The notes below the pieces were generated by a model. It did no database searches. It was given only the letters and a program-made list of their open reading frames with translations, and was not told the DNA's origin. Positions 20,613 through 29,870 of a DNA stretch of 51,228 nt are shown piece after piece (the first letter of the stretch is position 1; every line of letters starts with the position of its first letter). The position numbers were made by a program, and so were the translations under genes. This DNA is from Shewanella sp. TC10 (GTDB lineage: Bacteria; Pseudomonadota; Gammaproteobacteria; Enterobacterales; Shewanellaceae), in assembly GCF_009663145.1 (NCBI RefSeq), contig NZ_VKHR01000038.1, positions 35 to 51,262 of the forward strand. Direction: 5' to 3'.

Positions 20613-21063
20613 CATCCCCTTCACTTACCAGTTGTCATACTTCCATTCATTATTTTAATGCCAAACTTACAGTTAAGTTTGCATTTACCTTCTCTTATTC
20701 TGAATTTCTAAAACGATTATTAATCGTTGCTGTCAGCATAAGAAGCTAATAATCAGTATTTTATGGATTTTACTTTGCCTTAGTAATAAGTAAGAAACTA
20801 AAAACTGAACTATTAGTTAAATTTTGAAAGATACATTTTCCTTGCTCTTAGAAATAAAATTTTAGCAGTAAAAGAATGAGACTGAAAAGTTTGCCAACAA
20901 GTGTGTTGAATACTTCATACCTTAAATCAGACTTAAGGTTGGATTTTCTATATTAAAATTCTCACAAGTTATTTACAAAGCTTGTTAATGACAAATTGAA
21001 GGACTATTAAGTTCTAGATGAGTTAAACGTGATGTTTCTACAGCTTATAAGTTAGAGGTAAAA

Positions 21064-21567
21064 ATGGAAAGGTGTGATAAAGCGGTAATCTGTTTTTTAA
21101 TCGCATTTCTTACATCTTTAACTAACGTTTACGCTAACGACTCTTTAACTTTAAGCATGAGCGGTGTAATTGAAGAACGTTGTGTCGTTGGAATTGTAGA
21201 TTCAATTCCCTTTGATTTTAGTGTTGAGCTATCTCACACAGCGAATCTATCAATTGAATGTAATTTACCTATGCTCATAGCATTACGCTCTGATTATGGC
21301 GGACTGGAGTTAATAGACGGTTCAGTTGAAACAAGCTTAGTGGCTGAATACCAAGTTGAACTTAATATCGACTCTTTAAATTTTTCATTGAAACAAAAGT
21401 CTAAAGAGCTAATAGATGAACAAAGATTTATCACCGGAGCAGATATTCCATTTAATACATCTGGAATGATCAAAGTGAGTTTATTTGAGCCATTGAAGTT
21501 TGCAGGTGAATATCAAGATACATTGCATATTGATGTATATCCGAATTTCGTTAATAGCGGAATATAA
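21064..21567 (+). CDS. secreted pilin-like subunit (minor subunit candidate)
   Basis: I cannot assign this to a named protein. The 167-residue product has a signal peptide (hydrophobic core about 8-20, likely cut after VYA at 24). A short beta-rich domain follows, with a cysteine pair (Cys40 and Cys66) placed as in spore-coat-U/Csu-type pilins. The C-terminal strand pattern (EYQDTLHIDVYP) resembles the last strand of chaperone-usher pilins, which alternates hydrophobic residues. AGAGG about 6 bases upstream supports the ATG. As the first gene of the pilus locus it may be an anchor or minor subunit; the stronger ribosome-binding site of the next gene suggests that one is the major subunit. Confidence 0.65.
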   Translation: MERCDKAVICFLIAFLTSLTNVYANDSLTLSMSGVIEERCVVGIVDSIPFDFSVELSHTANLSIECNLPMLIALRSDYGGLELIDGSVETSLVAEYQVELNIDSLNFSLKQKSKELIDEQRFITGADIPFNTSGMIKVSLFEPLKFAGEYQDTLHIDVYPNFVNSGI

Positions 21568-21664
21568 GAATTCTTCTAATGAAGAGAAGAAAACCACCGA
21601 TTTGTTGGTGAGAACAAATCGGTGTAGTAAAAAACCAATCTGAATATTAAAAAGGAGTTTTACC

Positions 21665-22153
21665 ATGAAAAAGTATACTTTAGCAGCAGCTGCTGTAGCA
21701 ACTTTATTTGTAGGTTCAGCAAGCGCAGTAGAAGTTAACCTTAGCGGCAACATTCAAGAAGTCTGTGAAGCGAGCGCTACAACTACAGCACTTAATGATA
21801 TGTCAACTACTACAATACCAGGCTTTTCTTTTGTATGTAATGACCGTGATGGTGCGACAGTTACGATTACAAGTGCTGAAGGTGGATTACAAGGAATTGA
21901 CTCAGAAGATTTAGTTATCCCTTATGTAGCGACACTTTCTGTAGGTGGTTTTGGTGACATAATCTTGGATTTAACATCAGGTGGTAACACCGGTACTAAT
22001 GATGCTTCCGAATCTCGTGATTTTACTGGTGCACAGCTAATTGATGGCGCAAATGCCACATTGGAGATTAACTTTGGTGCGCTAACTACAGGTACTGGTG
22101 CATGGGCTGGTGCATATTATGATCAGTTAACAATTCAAATCTCAGCTATTTAA
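21665..22153 (+). CDS. secreted pilin-like subunit (major subunit candidate)
   Basis: The 162-residue protein has a clear signal peptide (MKKYTLAAAAVATLFVGSASA, cut after residue 21). The mature domain is small, beta-rich and rich in Gly, Thr and Asp, with two cysteines (34 and 58) that could form the pilin disulfide. It ends in YYDQLTIQISAI, the alternating pattern of a chaperone-usher pilin G strand. The strong AAGGAG site before the ATG and the perfect hairpin just after the stop suggest high, differentially stabilised expression, as expected of a main structural subunit. No named family is recognised with certainty; archaic Csu-like or alternate pilins are the closest guess. Confidence 0.7.
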   Translation: MKKYTLAAAAVATLFVGSASAVEVNLSGNIQEVCEASATTTALNDMSTTTIPGFSFVCNDRDGATVTITSAEGGLQGIDSEDLVIPYVATLSVGGFGDIILDLTSGGNTGTNDASESRDFTGAQLIDGANATLEINFGALTTGTGAWAGAYYDQLTIQISAI

Positions 22154-22167
22154 GACTTTAACAACTT

Positions 22168-22190
22168 ATGCGGGAGAACATCTCCCGCAT
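22168..22190 (+). other. intercistronic hairpin between subunit and chaperone genes
   Basis: Perfect 10-bp arms ATGCGGGAGA/TCTCCCGCAT around an ACA loop, 14 bases after the subunit stop. It lacks a T run, so it is more likely an mRNA stabiliser or weak attenuator that lowers expression of downstream chaperone and usher genes than a full terminator. Confidence 0.7.
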
Positions 22191-22208
22191 TATTACGGAA
22201 TAAAACTT

Positions 22209-22946
22209 ATGGAAAAGTTATTAAATAAACAGTTAATATTCAGTATATTCATTCTCTTTACTTCTTTGTTTCTTATCAATCCTTACGCGCTTGCTTATCA
22301 GGTTCAGCCTATGTCTGCTGAAATTAAACCTGTTGGAAAGCAATCACAGTATTCTCTTAGAGTTGATAATACTGATTCATTTCCTGTTTCATTAGAATTT
22401 ATTCCATGGCTCGTCACTCAAGATGAGTTTGGTAAAAACACCTTATCTCCTGCAGATAATGATTTACTCGTTATACCTATGACAGCGGTTGTTCAGCCAG
22501 GAAAGTCACAAACTATTATGGTTCGTTACTTAGGTGAGCCTATGATAGAACAATCACAAACTTATTCTATTGAGATTAACCAAGTTACTGTTGCGATGGA
22601 AGATGTTTCAGCGTCTGAACTTGGGATCGCATTTAACTTTAAAACGATGCTGAATGTTACGCCTGATGATTCAAAGGCTGAGTTAAACGCAAAGTCTTTT
22701 CAATCTTACGGAGATACCTGGAACATTGAAGTTGTCAATAGTGGTAACCGCTTTGCAAAAATTACTGAAATGGAGTGGGTCGTTTCAGATGGTAACCATT
22801 CAGTGACGTTAGATCGCGATAATATTAAGGACTTTGTTGTAGGCAAGATGGTGATGCCTAATGCGTCTCGAATTTTTACAGTCAGTCAAATAGATAAAAT
22901 TGATATGGCTAATGCCAGCGTAAAAATTAAATGGTTACAACAGTAA
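22209..22946 (+). CDS. periplasmic pilus chaperone (PapD-like), first copy
   Basis: Pilus chaperones bind nascent subunits in the periplasm by donating a beta strand. The 245-residue product has a signal peptide (hydrophobic about 9-27, likely cut near ALA at 29) and two Ig-like halves. The first has VQPMSAEIKPVGKQSQYSLR and the typical edge segment LLVIPMTAVVQPGKSQTIMV, comparable to the F1-G1 region that donates the strand; the second runs from about 145. It lies directly after the subunit hairpin. A second chaperone-like gene follows. The two share layout but are clearly diverged, so they probably serve different subunits. Confidence 0.75.
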   Translation: MEKLLNKQLIFSIFILFTSLFLINPYALAYQVQPMSAEIKPVGKQSQYSLRVDNTDSFPVSLEFIPWLVTQDEFGKNTLSPADNDLLVIPMTAVVQPGKSQTIMVRYLGEPMIEQSQTYSIEINQVTVAMEDVSASELGIAFNFKTMLNVTPDDSKAELNAKSFQSYGDTWNIEVVNSGNRFAKITEMEWVVSDGNHSVTLDRDNIKDFVVGKMVMPNASRIFTVSQIDKIDMANASVKIKWLQQ

Positions 22947-23030
22947 TTGTAATCTCAAACATTTCAAAAATAGGTCATTGATCTAGATAACACAAGAGCA
23001 GTAATAATGAACCCTAAACGGAGTGATGAG

Positions 23031-23816
23031 ATGATTAACCTTAATACGTTTTCCACCTCAATCACTTTTTTATGCCTGGTGATATCACTGTTTATGACGA
23101 GTCACTCATTCGCATTAGAAATATCCCCACTGACACTTGAGTTAAAGTCAGACTCCAGGCCTCAATATCAAAAAATTTTTGTTAGAAACCCTTCAAATAA
23201 GACGGTTCCTGTTGAAATAAATTTAAACAAAATTGTATTTAATCCTGCTTCAACAGGTAATTCCTTTTCTCTGTTAGCTGTAGAAAATGATAGTGAATTA
23301 TTGGTTTTTCCTCCTGCATTAGTATTAGAGCCAGGAGAAGTAAAGTCAGTAAGAGTTCAATGGATAGGGACACATGCTGTGAAGCAGTCAGTAAGTTATT
23401 TCGTGCGTTTTAGTCAACCGAGTTTATCGCTGCCTATGTCAGAGGATAATTCTCAGGAAAATATGCAAAGTGGAGTTCAGGTTTTTGTGCATTTCAATGC
23501 GGTTGTTCATTTGAGTGCGAAAGATTTGTTAGCTGATTTAACCGTTGTTGAAGGTTCAATAGAGTTCAATGAACAAGAACACAAGCTAGCTTTTGATGTG
23601 AAAAATAATGGTCAGCGCTACAGTTATTTAAAACCATACCATTTAGCAGTAGTAAACTCAGATGGCTCGACTACTCCATTATTAAATGAAGCCGCTTTTA
23701 GCCAGTTAGGGGATATATTCTTTCCTCCTCAAATGATTAAAAAGGTATCTATTCCCTATGAAAAATTATGGGTTCAAGGTACTAAACTCAAAATCAATAA
23801 TTCACAAAGAGATTAG
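23031..23816 (+). CDS. periplasmic pilus chaperone (PapD-like), second copy
   Basis: The 261-residue product has a signal peptide (core about 10-24, cut near SFA) and a chaperone N-terminal Ig domain with LEISPLTLELKSDSRPQYQK, NPSNKTVPVEINLNK and LLVFPPALVLEPGEVKSVRV. The last of these is the characteristic Pro-rich edge followed by the G1-like strand. The ATG at 23031 is chosen because GGAG lies 7 bases upstream. An in-frame ATG at 23007 would add 8 residues and has AAGAG 8 bases upstream, so it remains possible. The usher gene starts 2 bp after its stop, indicating one operon. Confidence 0.75.
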   Translation: MINLNTFSTSITFLCLVISLFMTSHSFALEISPLTLELKSDSRPQYQKIFVRNPSNKTVPVEINLNKIVFNPASTGNSFSLLAVENDSELLVFPPALVLEPGEVKSVRVQWIGTHAVKQSVSYFVRFSQPSLSLPMSEDNSQENMQSGVQVFVHFNAVVHLSAKDLLADLTVVEGSIEFNEQEHKLAFDVKNNGQRYSYLKPYHLAVVNSDGSTTPLLNEAAFSQLGDIFFPPQMIKKVSIPYEKLWVQGTKLKINNSQRD

Positions 23817-23818
23817 GA

Positions 23819-26275
23819 ATGTTTAAGTCATCCGTTATCTCAATTTTAATCATGTTGCTTTGTTTATTAACTACATCAGTTATAGGCTCTGAAATAATAA
23901 ACCCCACAGGTCGAGATATTACCTTAACGAGTTTATTAAGGTTGCATGATACTGTGATTGGTGAAGTTGAAGTGACTATAACCAAAGAACAGCTCATTTT
24001 AATGCCTGCAGAAGCAACAATCACATTGCTTAATGCAACTTTATCGGATGAGGTTCTGAGTTCACTGTCTGAGCAACAGTTAGATGGCATGATTAGCCAA
24101 GCTATGTTTACCAAGCTAAATATAGGGTTGAGCTTTGAAATGTCTTCGCTGGAGTTAGTGCTTGATGCAAACTCTGAAGATTTAAAAGTAGGGCAAATTG
24201 ATTTTGGAGATAAACCAACACAACGTTCATTTTTAACGCCCTCCTTATTCAGCGGCTATATTAATTTATCCGCTGGAGCTTCAAGACTTGAGAATAACAC
24301 TCCCGAGAATGATGTGGGTGTGCAGTATAGTCATACACTCGATGCTGGCTTCAATTATGAACGTGCAGTATTAGAATATGAGTCTATTTATAATGATTAT
24401 CAAAGCCAAAAAGGACTATATTCAAGGCAAGGAACCCGAATTAATTATGATTTTCCTGAGCAAGGAACCAGACTAACCATCGGGGATTTCTATTCCAGTG
24501 GTGCAACTTTTCAAGATGGGGGCGACATACTTGGGATAGGGATTGCTAGGGACTTTTCTCTTATTCCAACCAAAAATGTCAGACCGACAGCAGCAAGACA
24601 ATTCACCCTTCAACGTGCGTCTACTGTAGATCTACTGGTTGATGGTGTTGTGGTACGGCGATTAACCCTGGGCGCAGGTTCTTACAACTTACAAGATATT
24701 CCTTTAGCTGAAGGAGTCAGTGACTTAGAACTCATCATTACGGATGCATCAGGAAAAGAAGAAAGGATCAGTTTTTCTATCGCTACAGGGATGGATTTAT
24801 TAAAAGAAGGTGAGTTTGAATATAATTTTAATGGCGGTATAAAAAGTAATATTAGTGATGCTGAACCAGAATATGAACGAGAAAAATACCTTATTAATGG
24901 TGAATTAGAGTACGGGATAACACCAGCTTTTACATTAGGTGGTAACTTTCAGGTTGGGGATAATAGTTACCAATTAGGCCATAGGAGTTTATTTGCTACA
25001 GGTATTGGCATTTTTGATATTAAAACAACTTACAGTTATCAGGATGTGTTAGGTAAAGGGCTTGCTGCAAGTGTTGGATATGACTTAATTGGTGGTGCAA
25101 GTACCGACAGTACTTTTGAGTTTAGTATTTATTACGATTATTACTCTCAATATTTCATTGGTGCGAGGAATGATATTCTGGTTACACCAGAAGCCCCAAT
25201 TAACGCTAATCAACATTTTTTGTCCAGCCGTATTAATTATACTTTTAACCCGTTTTTAAAAGTTTCACTCACTGGCAATTATGTTCATGCTTACGATGAC
25301 GCACAACGCTACTGGACTTTGAGTCCTTCATTATCTGGTTCTATCTTTGATACAGGTGCGACTTGGAGTGCACGAGTTACCCACAAAGAGTTTTTAGATG
25401 ATAGTAGTGAATTCTCAGGGTTACTGACCTTGAGTTGGCCATTTGGTAGTGAGTCTAGGGTTATTTCAAGCTATAAAACCGATAACAAAGAAATTAGTTC
25501 AGAATATTCTTACCGTAAAAATGTAGGTAACAGTGGCGGAATTTCTATGTTTGCTGGGGCTACTCACTCCGAAACTAATGATATTGATGGTGATGTCGGT
25601 ATTGATTACGATGCTAATCGCTTTACCTTGCGGGCTCAACATGTCAGCCGTTATAGCGATTTCTCAGAAGATACCAATAATCATGTTACTCAAGCTAAGC
25701 TCGCTACAGGTATTGCGTTCTCAGGCGGTCAACTAGCTTTTGGTCGCCCAGTTAGAGAAAGTTTTGCAGTGATAAAGCAGCATAAAAGCATTGAAGATAA
25801 CCGAACAGAAATTTCTCCTTCTTCAATGGGGGCTAGAGCATATAGTGATGGGCTAGGCCCAATACTTATCCCAGATCTTGCTGCATACAGTGAACAAGTT
25901 ATCTCTTATGAGGTTGAAGATTTACCTGCAGGGTATGATTTAGGAGCGGGTGTTTTTCCTGTCTATCCAGGCAATGGTCAAGGTTACAACTTACAAATTG
26001 GTTCAGAGGCAGCAATTACCTTGATGGGGACACTGCTTGATAAAGAAACTCAGCAACCGATTACATTAGTCGCAGGAAAAGCGACTTTAGTCGGGCGTGA
26101 TGATCTTGAACCATTACAGTTTTTTACGAATAGAACTGGTCGTTTTGCTATTTCTGGTGTAAGGCCTGGCACATATAAAATTAAATTAAATACGCCTACA
26201 CCACGATACTTCGAACTGGTTATTGATGAAGATAGCAGCGCGTTATTGCGCTTAGGGAAGCTCTATGTCGATTAA
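23819..26275 (+). CDS. outer-membrane fimbrial usher
   Basis: Ushers form a 24-stranded outer-membrane pore through which chaperone-delivered subunits are polymerised. The 818-residue protein has a signal peptide (about 1-23), an N-terminal periplasmic domain and then the barrel. The segment ARQFTLQRASTVDLLVDGVV with the following GAGSYNLQDIPL (about 260-300) is typical of the usher plug region. Many alternating-strand segments with aromatic girdle residues follow to about 650. Two small C-terminal domains end the protein (the last at about 735-818, GTLLDKETQQPITLVAGKAT). Its length is in the usher range. The next gene overlaps its end by 11 bp. The clade cannot be fixed by eye. Confidence 0.82.
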   Translation: MFKSSVISILIMLLCLLTTSVIGSEIINPTGRDITLTSLLRLHDTVIGEVEVTITKEQLILMPAEATITLLNATLSDEVLSSLSEQQLDGMISQAMFTKLNIGLSFEMSSLELVLDANSEDLKVGQIDFGDKPTQRSFLTPSLFSGYINLSAGASRLENNTPENDVGVQYSHTLDAGFNYERAVLEYESIYNDYQSQKGLYSRQGTRINYDFPEQGTRLTIGDFYSSGATFQDGGDILGIGIARDFSLIPTKNVRPTAARQFTLQRASTVDLLVDGVVVRRLTLGAGSYNLQDIPLAEGVSDLELIITDASGKEERISFSIATGMDLLKEGEFEYNFNGGIKSNISDAEPEYEREKYLINGELEYGITPAFTLGGNFQVGDNSYQLGHRSLFATGIGIFDIKTTYSYQDVLGKGLAASVGYDLIGGASTDSTFEFSIYYDYYSQYFIGARNDILVTPEAPINANQHFLSSRINYTFNPFLKVSLTGNYVHAYDDAQRYWTLSPSLSGSIFDTGATWSARVTHKEFLDDSSEFSGLLTLSWPFGSESRVISSYKTDNKEISSEYSYRKNVGNSGGISMFAGATHSETNDIDGDVGIDYDANRFTLRAQHVSRYSDFSEDTNNHVTQAKLATGIAFSGGQLAFGRPVRESFAVIKQHKSIEDNRTEISPSSMGARAYSDGLGPILIPDLAAYSEQVISYEVEDLPAGYDLGAGVFPVYPGNGQGYNLQIGSEAAITLMGTLLDKETQQPITLVAGKATLVGRDDLEPLQFFTNRTGRFAISGVRPGTYKIKLNTPTPRYFELVIDEDSSALLRLGKLYVD

Positions 26276-27176
26276 GCAATTTAAACATTTTAATCTGTTA
26301 TTGGTGTGTTTTGCATATCTATGTTGTCCGGTCGCGGCTTTAGCATGCACTGCGAAGATTCAATCATTAGACCTTCAAGCTGGAAGTTATGATGATTACG
26401 ATGTTTTTACTTCAGAAGCATATGGGTTAACTCAACAATATGAAGCCAAGGTGCTTTTTTCAGATGTTGTAGAAGGGGAGGAGTGTCTGTTTTATTTTTC
26501 GGCATCTACTTTTGATTCAACAGCTAAATTAACTTCCTCAAAGAATGAAAGTTTATTTTTTGAGCCAGTTCCTCAGTCATTAGACAGTGGTGTTCAAAAT
26601 AATCGATGGTTTGGTAAAGTGTCACCAGCAAGTGACCGCTTCAGATTTCAATTACGCTTTCCAAGTCATCAATTTGGTACATATGGTGACTATGACGCAT
26701 TATTGGAAGTCAAACTTCATCAATTACCTGACGGTGGCCAGGTGATCGATGAACTGCAACAGTTGATAGTCGCTTCTATTGAGCAGGCTGCACAAGTGAG
26801 CTTTTATGGCGTATCAGATAACACCTATCATCTTGATCTTGGTTATTTATCAACAGGGAAAGTAATCAATGCTTCACCTAATTTATTTGTTAAAAGTACG
26901 ACTAACTATTCTTTATCTTTTGAATCTATGAATAAGGGCGTCTTGAAACATCAAAATCAACAAAGCCAATGGGATATTGATTATCAGCTTACATTGAACA
27001 ATATTGAGATAGATTTATCTCATAATGAAAATCAATTTTATGCTAACTCAGCAACGGTAAGCCAAGGTGAACGTCTACCTCTGAAAATTGTCATTGGTGA
27101 GACCGAAGATAAATTAGGTGGTATATATACTGATGAAATACATATATATATTAGTCCTGGCGGTTTTGCAGAATAA
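26265..27176 (+). CDS. putative two-domain pilus tip protein
   Basis: The 303-residue product has a signal peptide (about 8-27, cut near ALA) followed by two beta-rich halves. The first (about 28-165) has cysteines at about 28 and 73 and no recognised name. The second (about 170-303) ends GGIYTDEIHIYISPGG, like the final strand of a chaperone-usher pilin. A two-domain protein at the distal end of such an operon is the layout of tip adhesins such as CsuE, so a tip or adhesin role is inferred from architecture and position, not from sequence identity. It overlaps the usher gene by 11 bp, indicating translational coupling. Confidence 0.65.
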   Translation: MSIKQFKHFNLLLVCFAYLCCPVAALACTAKIQSLDLQAGSYDDYDVFTSEAYGLTQQYEAKVLFSDVVEGEECLFYFSASTFDSTAKLTSSKNESLFFEPVPQSLDSGVQNNRWFGKVSPASDRFRFQLRFPSHQFGTYGDYDALLEVKLHQLPDGGQVIDELQQLIVASIEQAAQVSFYGVSDNTYHLDLGYLSTGKVINASPNLFVKSTTNYSLSFESMNKGVLKHQNQQSQWDIDYQLTLNNIEIDLSHNENQFYANSATVSQGERLPLKIVIGETEDKLGGIYTDEIHIYISPGGFAE

Positions 27177-27192
27177 AAAATACTTATTGTAC

Positions 27193-27825
27193 TTACTGTA
27201 AGTTCTCTTTGACCCAACTCATTGCTTGCAGTCTATTTTTTACATCAATTTTTTTAAAGACTTTATATAAATGAGATTTCACAGTATGTTCGCTTACGAA
27301 AAGAATATCAGCTATTTCAATGTTGGATTTGCAAGTCGGTAGTAATGCCAATACATCAAGCTCTCGAGATGTGAGTGCCGTTGTTGGTTGTGCGGATGGT
27401 TTAAAATCAGTTCTATAGTGTTGCAAAAGCTCTGTCATGACACTGCGTGGCAACCAGTATTCTCCATTGAGAATTTTTTCCATACCAATAATAAACTCTT
27501 TAAGAGGGGTATTATTGGCAAAAACCCCACAGCAATTAGGCCATCTTAAGATTTTTTGTTTGTCATGGAAATCATCAGTATTGAGCAAAATTGTTGAAAT
27601 GTTGCCAGTGTTAGAGGCTAGAATATTTTGCCAGTGAAGGGTTTCGTCTTCATCTAAGTTATTGACATCAATTAATAACAAGCTGTTTTCAGGGCACGAT
27701 TGAGCCAAAAGCAATTCACATTTTGAGATACGAACTACTTGGTTAAGGTTATCTTTAATAAATTGGCTTAATATTCTATTTTGAATATTGTCGGAGCCCA
27801 GCAAGGTTAAGGTATAGATAGTCAT
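27193..27825 (-). CDS. CsgD/VpsT-type LuxR-family transcriptional regulator
   Basis: This 210-residue protein aligns with CsgD (curli/cellulose master regulator) and VpsT (Vibrio biofilm regulator). An N-terminal receiver-like domain keeps an Asp in LLLIDVNN. The middle has RWPNCCGVFANNTPLKEFI like CsgD, and a LuxR helix-turn-helix (LTSRELDVLALL to SEHTVKSHLYKVFKKI) lies at the C-terminus. WLPR (residues 124-127 here) sits where VpsT has its c-di-GMP-binding W-[FLM]-[TS]-R motif; only the third position differs. The ATG at 27825 gives the CsgD-like start; a GTG at 27846 would add 7 residues. It converges on the pilus operon with 16 bp between stops, suggesting it controls that operon. Confidence 0.85.
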   Translation of the reverse strand: MTIYTLTLLGSDNIQNRILSQFIKDNLNQVVRISKCELLLAQSCPENSLLLIDVNNLDEDETLHWQNILASNTGNISTILLNTDDFHDKQKILRWPNCCGVFANNTPLKEFIIGMEKILNGEYWLPRSVMTELLQHYRTDFKPSAQPTTALTSRELDVLALLPTCKSNIEIADILFVSEHTVKSHLYKVFKKIDVKNRLQAMSWVKENLQ

Positions 27826-27875
27826 AGTCTTAATTTTGTATTTCACTTAAGTATCATAGATTAGTCGAATGAGTC

Positions 27876-27921
27876 ATATCCTCTATAAGTGTTAAATTAC
27901 AAACAGAAGTTATATCCTCTA
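27876..27921. repeat. 10-bp direct repeat upstream of the CsgD-like gene
   Basis: ATATCCTCTA occurs at 27876-27885 and 27912-27921, 36 bp apart start to start, within 100 bp upstream of the regulator start and on the shared upstream region with prfC. It may be a protein-binding direct repeat; no family is recognised. Confidence 0.35.
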
Positions 27922-28108
27922 ACCTAAGAGTGATTATAGTTGTTTTTTTGAGCTAAAAATATCTTAATTTAATTACATTGCCACGATACTTTGTGGAAAA
28001 AATAAATCTAGATAGACTTTGCTTATGTGAATTACGCTTTACCTAGCCAACTATCCTTGGAAAAGCTATAATTTGCGCCATTTTTATCATGCTAGGGCAA
28101 AGTAACTC

Positions 28109-29692
28109 ATGTCAGCTCACACAGTCGAGGTCGATAAACGTCGTACCTTCGCGATTATTTCGCATCCAGATGCCGGTAAGACCACTATTACCGAAAAGGT
28201 TCTTTTATTCGGACAAGCTATTCAAACTGCAGGTACCGTTAAAGGCCGTGGCTCTAAGCAACATGCTAAGTCAGACTGGATGGAAATGGAGAAAGATCGT
28301 GGTATTTCTATCACGACTTCTGTCATGCAGTTCCCATACAGTGATTGTTTGGTCAACCTACTTGATACTCCGGGTCACGAAGATTTCTCAGAAGATACTT
28401 ACCGTACCCTAACGGCTGTTGATTCATGTTTGATGGTCATTGATTCAGCTAAAGGTGTCGAAGACCGCACCCGTAAATTGATGGAAGTTACTCGTTTACG
28501 TGACACGCCTATTGTGACATTCATGAACAAATGTGACCGCGATATTCGCGATCCTATGGAAGTCATGGATGAAGTTGAGAATGAGTTAAAAATTGCCTGC
28601 GCGCCGATCACTTGGCCTATTGGTTGTGGTAAATCTTTTAAAGGAATTTATCACATTCACCGTGATGAAGCTGTGTTGTATCAGTCTGGTCAAGGTCACA
28701 TGATTCAAGAGGTGCGTACCGTTAAAGGTATCGATAACCCTGACTTAGATGTTGCTATTGGCAGTGAGCTAGCTGAAATCTTACGTGAAGAACTAGAACT
28801 GGTCGTTGGTGCTTCTCACGAGTTTGATTTAGATGCGTTCTTAAGTGGTAAGTTGTCACCTGTTTACTTTGGTACAGCATTAGGTAACTTTGGTGTTGAC
28901 CATGTATTAGATGGTTTAACCGAATGGGCACCGAAACCGCAGCCTCGTGCAACTGAAGCAAGAGAAATTCAAGCTGAAGATGAAAAGTTCAGTGGCTTTG
29001 TATTCAAAATTCAAGCGAACATGGATCCGAAACATCGTGACCGTGTTGCATTCATGCGCATCGTATCCGGTAAGTATCAAAAAGGCATGAAGATGCATCA
29101 TGTTCGTGCCGGCAAAGATGTACGTATTTCAGATGCATTGACCTTTGTTGCTGGTGACCGCGAACAAGTTGAAGAAGCTTATCCTGGTGACATTATTGGT
29201 TTACATAACCATGGCACTATTCAAATTGGTGATACTTTCTCACAAGGTGAAAAGCTTAAGTTTACGGGTATTCCTAACTTTGCTCCGGAAATGTTCCGTC
29301 GTATTCGTTTAAAAGATCCGTTGAAGCAAAAGCAACTGCTTAAAGGTTTAGTTCAGTTAGCTGAAGAAGGCGCTGTGCAAGTCTTTAGACCACTTGATAC
29401 TAACGATTTGATTGTTGGCGCTGTTGGTGTGTTGCAGTTTGAAGTGGTTGTAGGTCGCTTGAAGAGTGAGTATAACGTTGAAGCCATCTACGAAGGCATT
29501 AGCGTTTCTACTGCCCGTTGGGTTTACTGTAAGGATGAGCGAAAGTTAGAAGAGTTCCGCCGTAAATGTAGTGCAAACCTTGCACTCGATGGTGGAGATA
29601 ACTTAACTTATATTGCGCCAACCATGGTAAACCTTAATTTATCAATGGAACGTTATCCTGACGTTGAGTTTGCCAAGACACGTGAGAACTAA
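28109..29692 (+). CDS. prfC: peptide chain release factor 3
   Basis: RF3 is the GTPase that recycles RF1 and RF2 from the ribosome after peptide release. The 527-residue product is the normal length. It has G1 [15 protein letters not shown]2 [13 protein letters not shown]3 [16 protein letters not shown] and G4 [12 protein letters not shown], followed by the EF-Tu-like domain II and the RF3-specific C-terminal domain ([20 protein letters not shown]). The gene stands alone, divergent from the CsgD-like regulator, and has its own terminator. Confidence 0.97.
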   Translation: MSAHTVEVDKRRTFAIISHPDAGKTTITEKVLLFGQAIQTAGTVKGRGSKQHAKSDWMEMEKDRGISITTSVMQFPYSDCLVNLLDTPGHEDFSEDTYRTLTAVDSCLMVIDSAKGVEDRTRKLMEVTRLRDTPIVTFMNKCDRDIRDPMEVMDEVENELKIACAPITWPIGCGKSFKGIYHIHRDEAVLYQSGQGHMIQEVRTVKGIDNPDLDVAIGSELAEILREELELVVGASHEFDLDAFLSGKLSPVYFGTALGNFGVDHVLDGLTEWAPKPQPRATEAREIQAEDEKFSGFVFKIQANMDPKHRDRVAFMRIVSGKYQKGMKMHHVRAGKDVRISDALTFVAGDREQVEEAYPGDIIGLHNHGTIQIGDTFSQGEKLKFTGIPNFAPEMFRRIRLKDPLKQKQLLKGLVQLAEEGAVQVFRPLDTNDLIVGAVGVLQFEVVVGRLKSEYNVEAIYEGISVSTARWVYCKDERKLEEFRRKCSANLALDGGDNLTYIAPTMVNLNLSMERYPDVEFAKTREN

Positions 29693-29720
29693 CAACTAGT
29701 TCAAATTCAGTGTTAATCTT

Positions 29721-29743
29721 AAAGGCGGGTAACCGCCTTTTTT
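29721..29743 (+). terminator. Rho-independent terminator after prfC
   Basis: AAAGGCGG-GTAA-CCGCCTTT (29721-29740) running into a T stretch. Confidence 0.9.
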
Positions 29744-29870
29744 ATTGCCTGAATTTTGTATTTAATTGTTTTTTTATTGTGCTGTTAACCGTTTTATTCA
29801 TAAGGGAGAGGTTATGTGGCAGGTGTTGAATAAATGCATCATAGCGCCTTGGAATGTTTATATACCCATG

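Noticed and set aside
21064..27825. Pilus region as a recently acquired island
   Set aside because: No integrase, tRNA junction, flanking direct repeats or obvious base-composition shift; synteny simply changes there.
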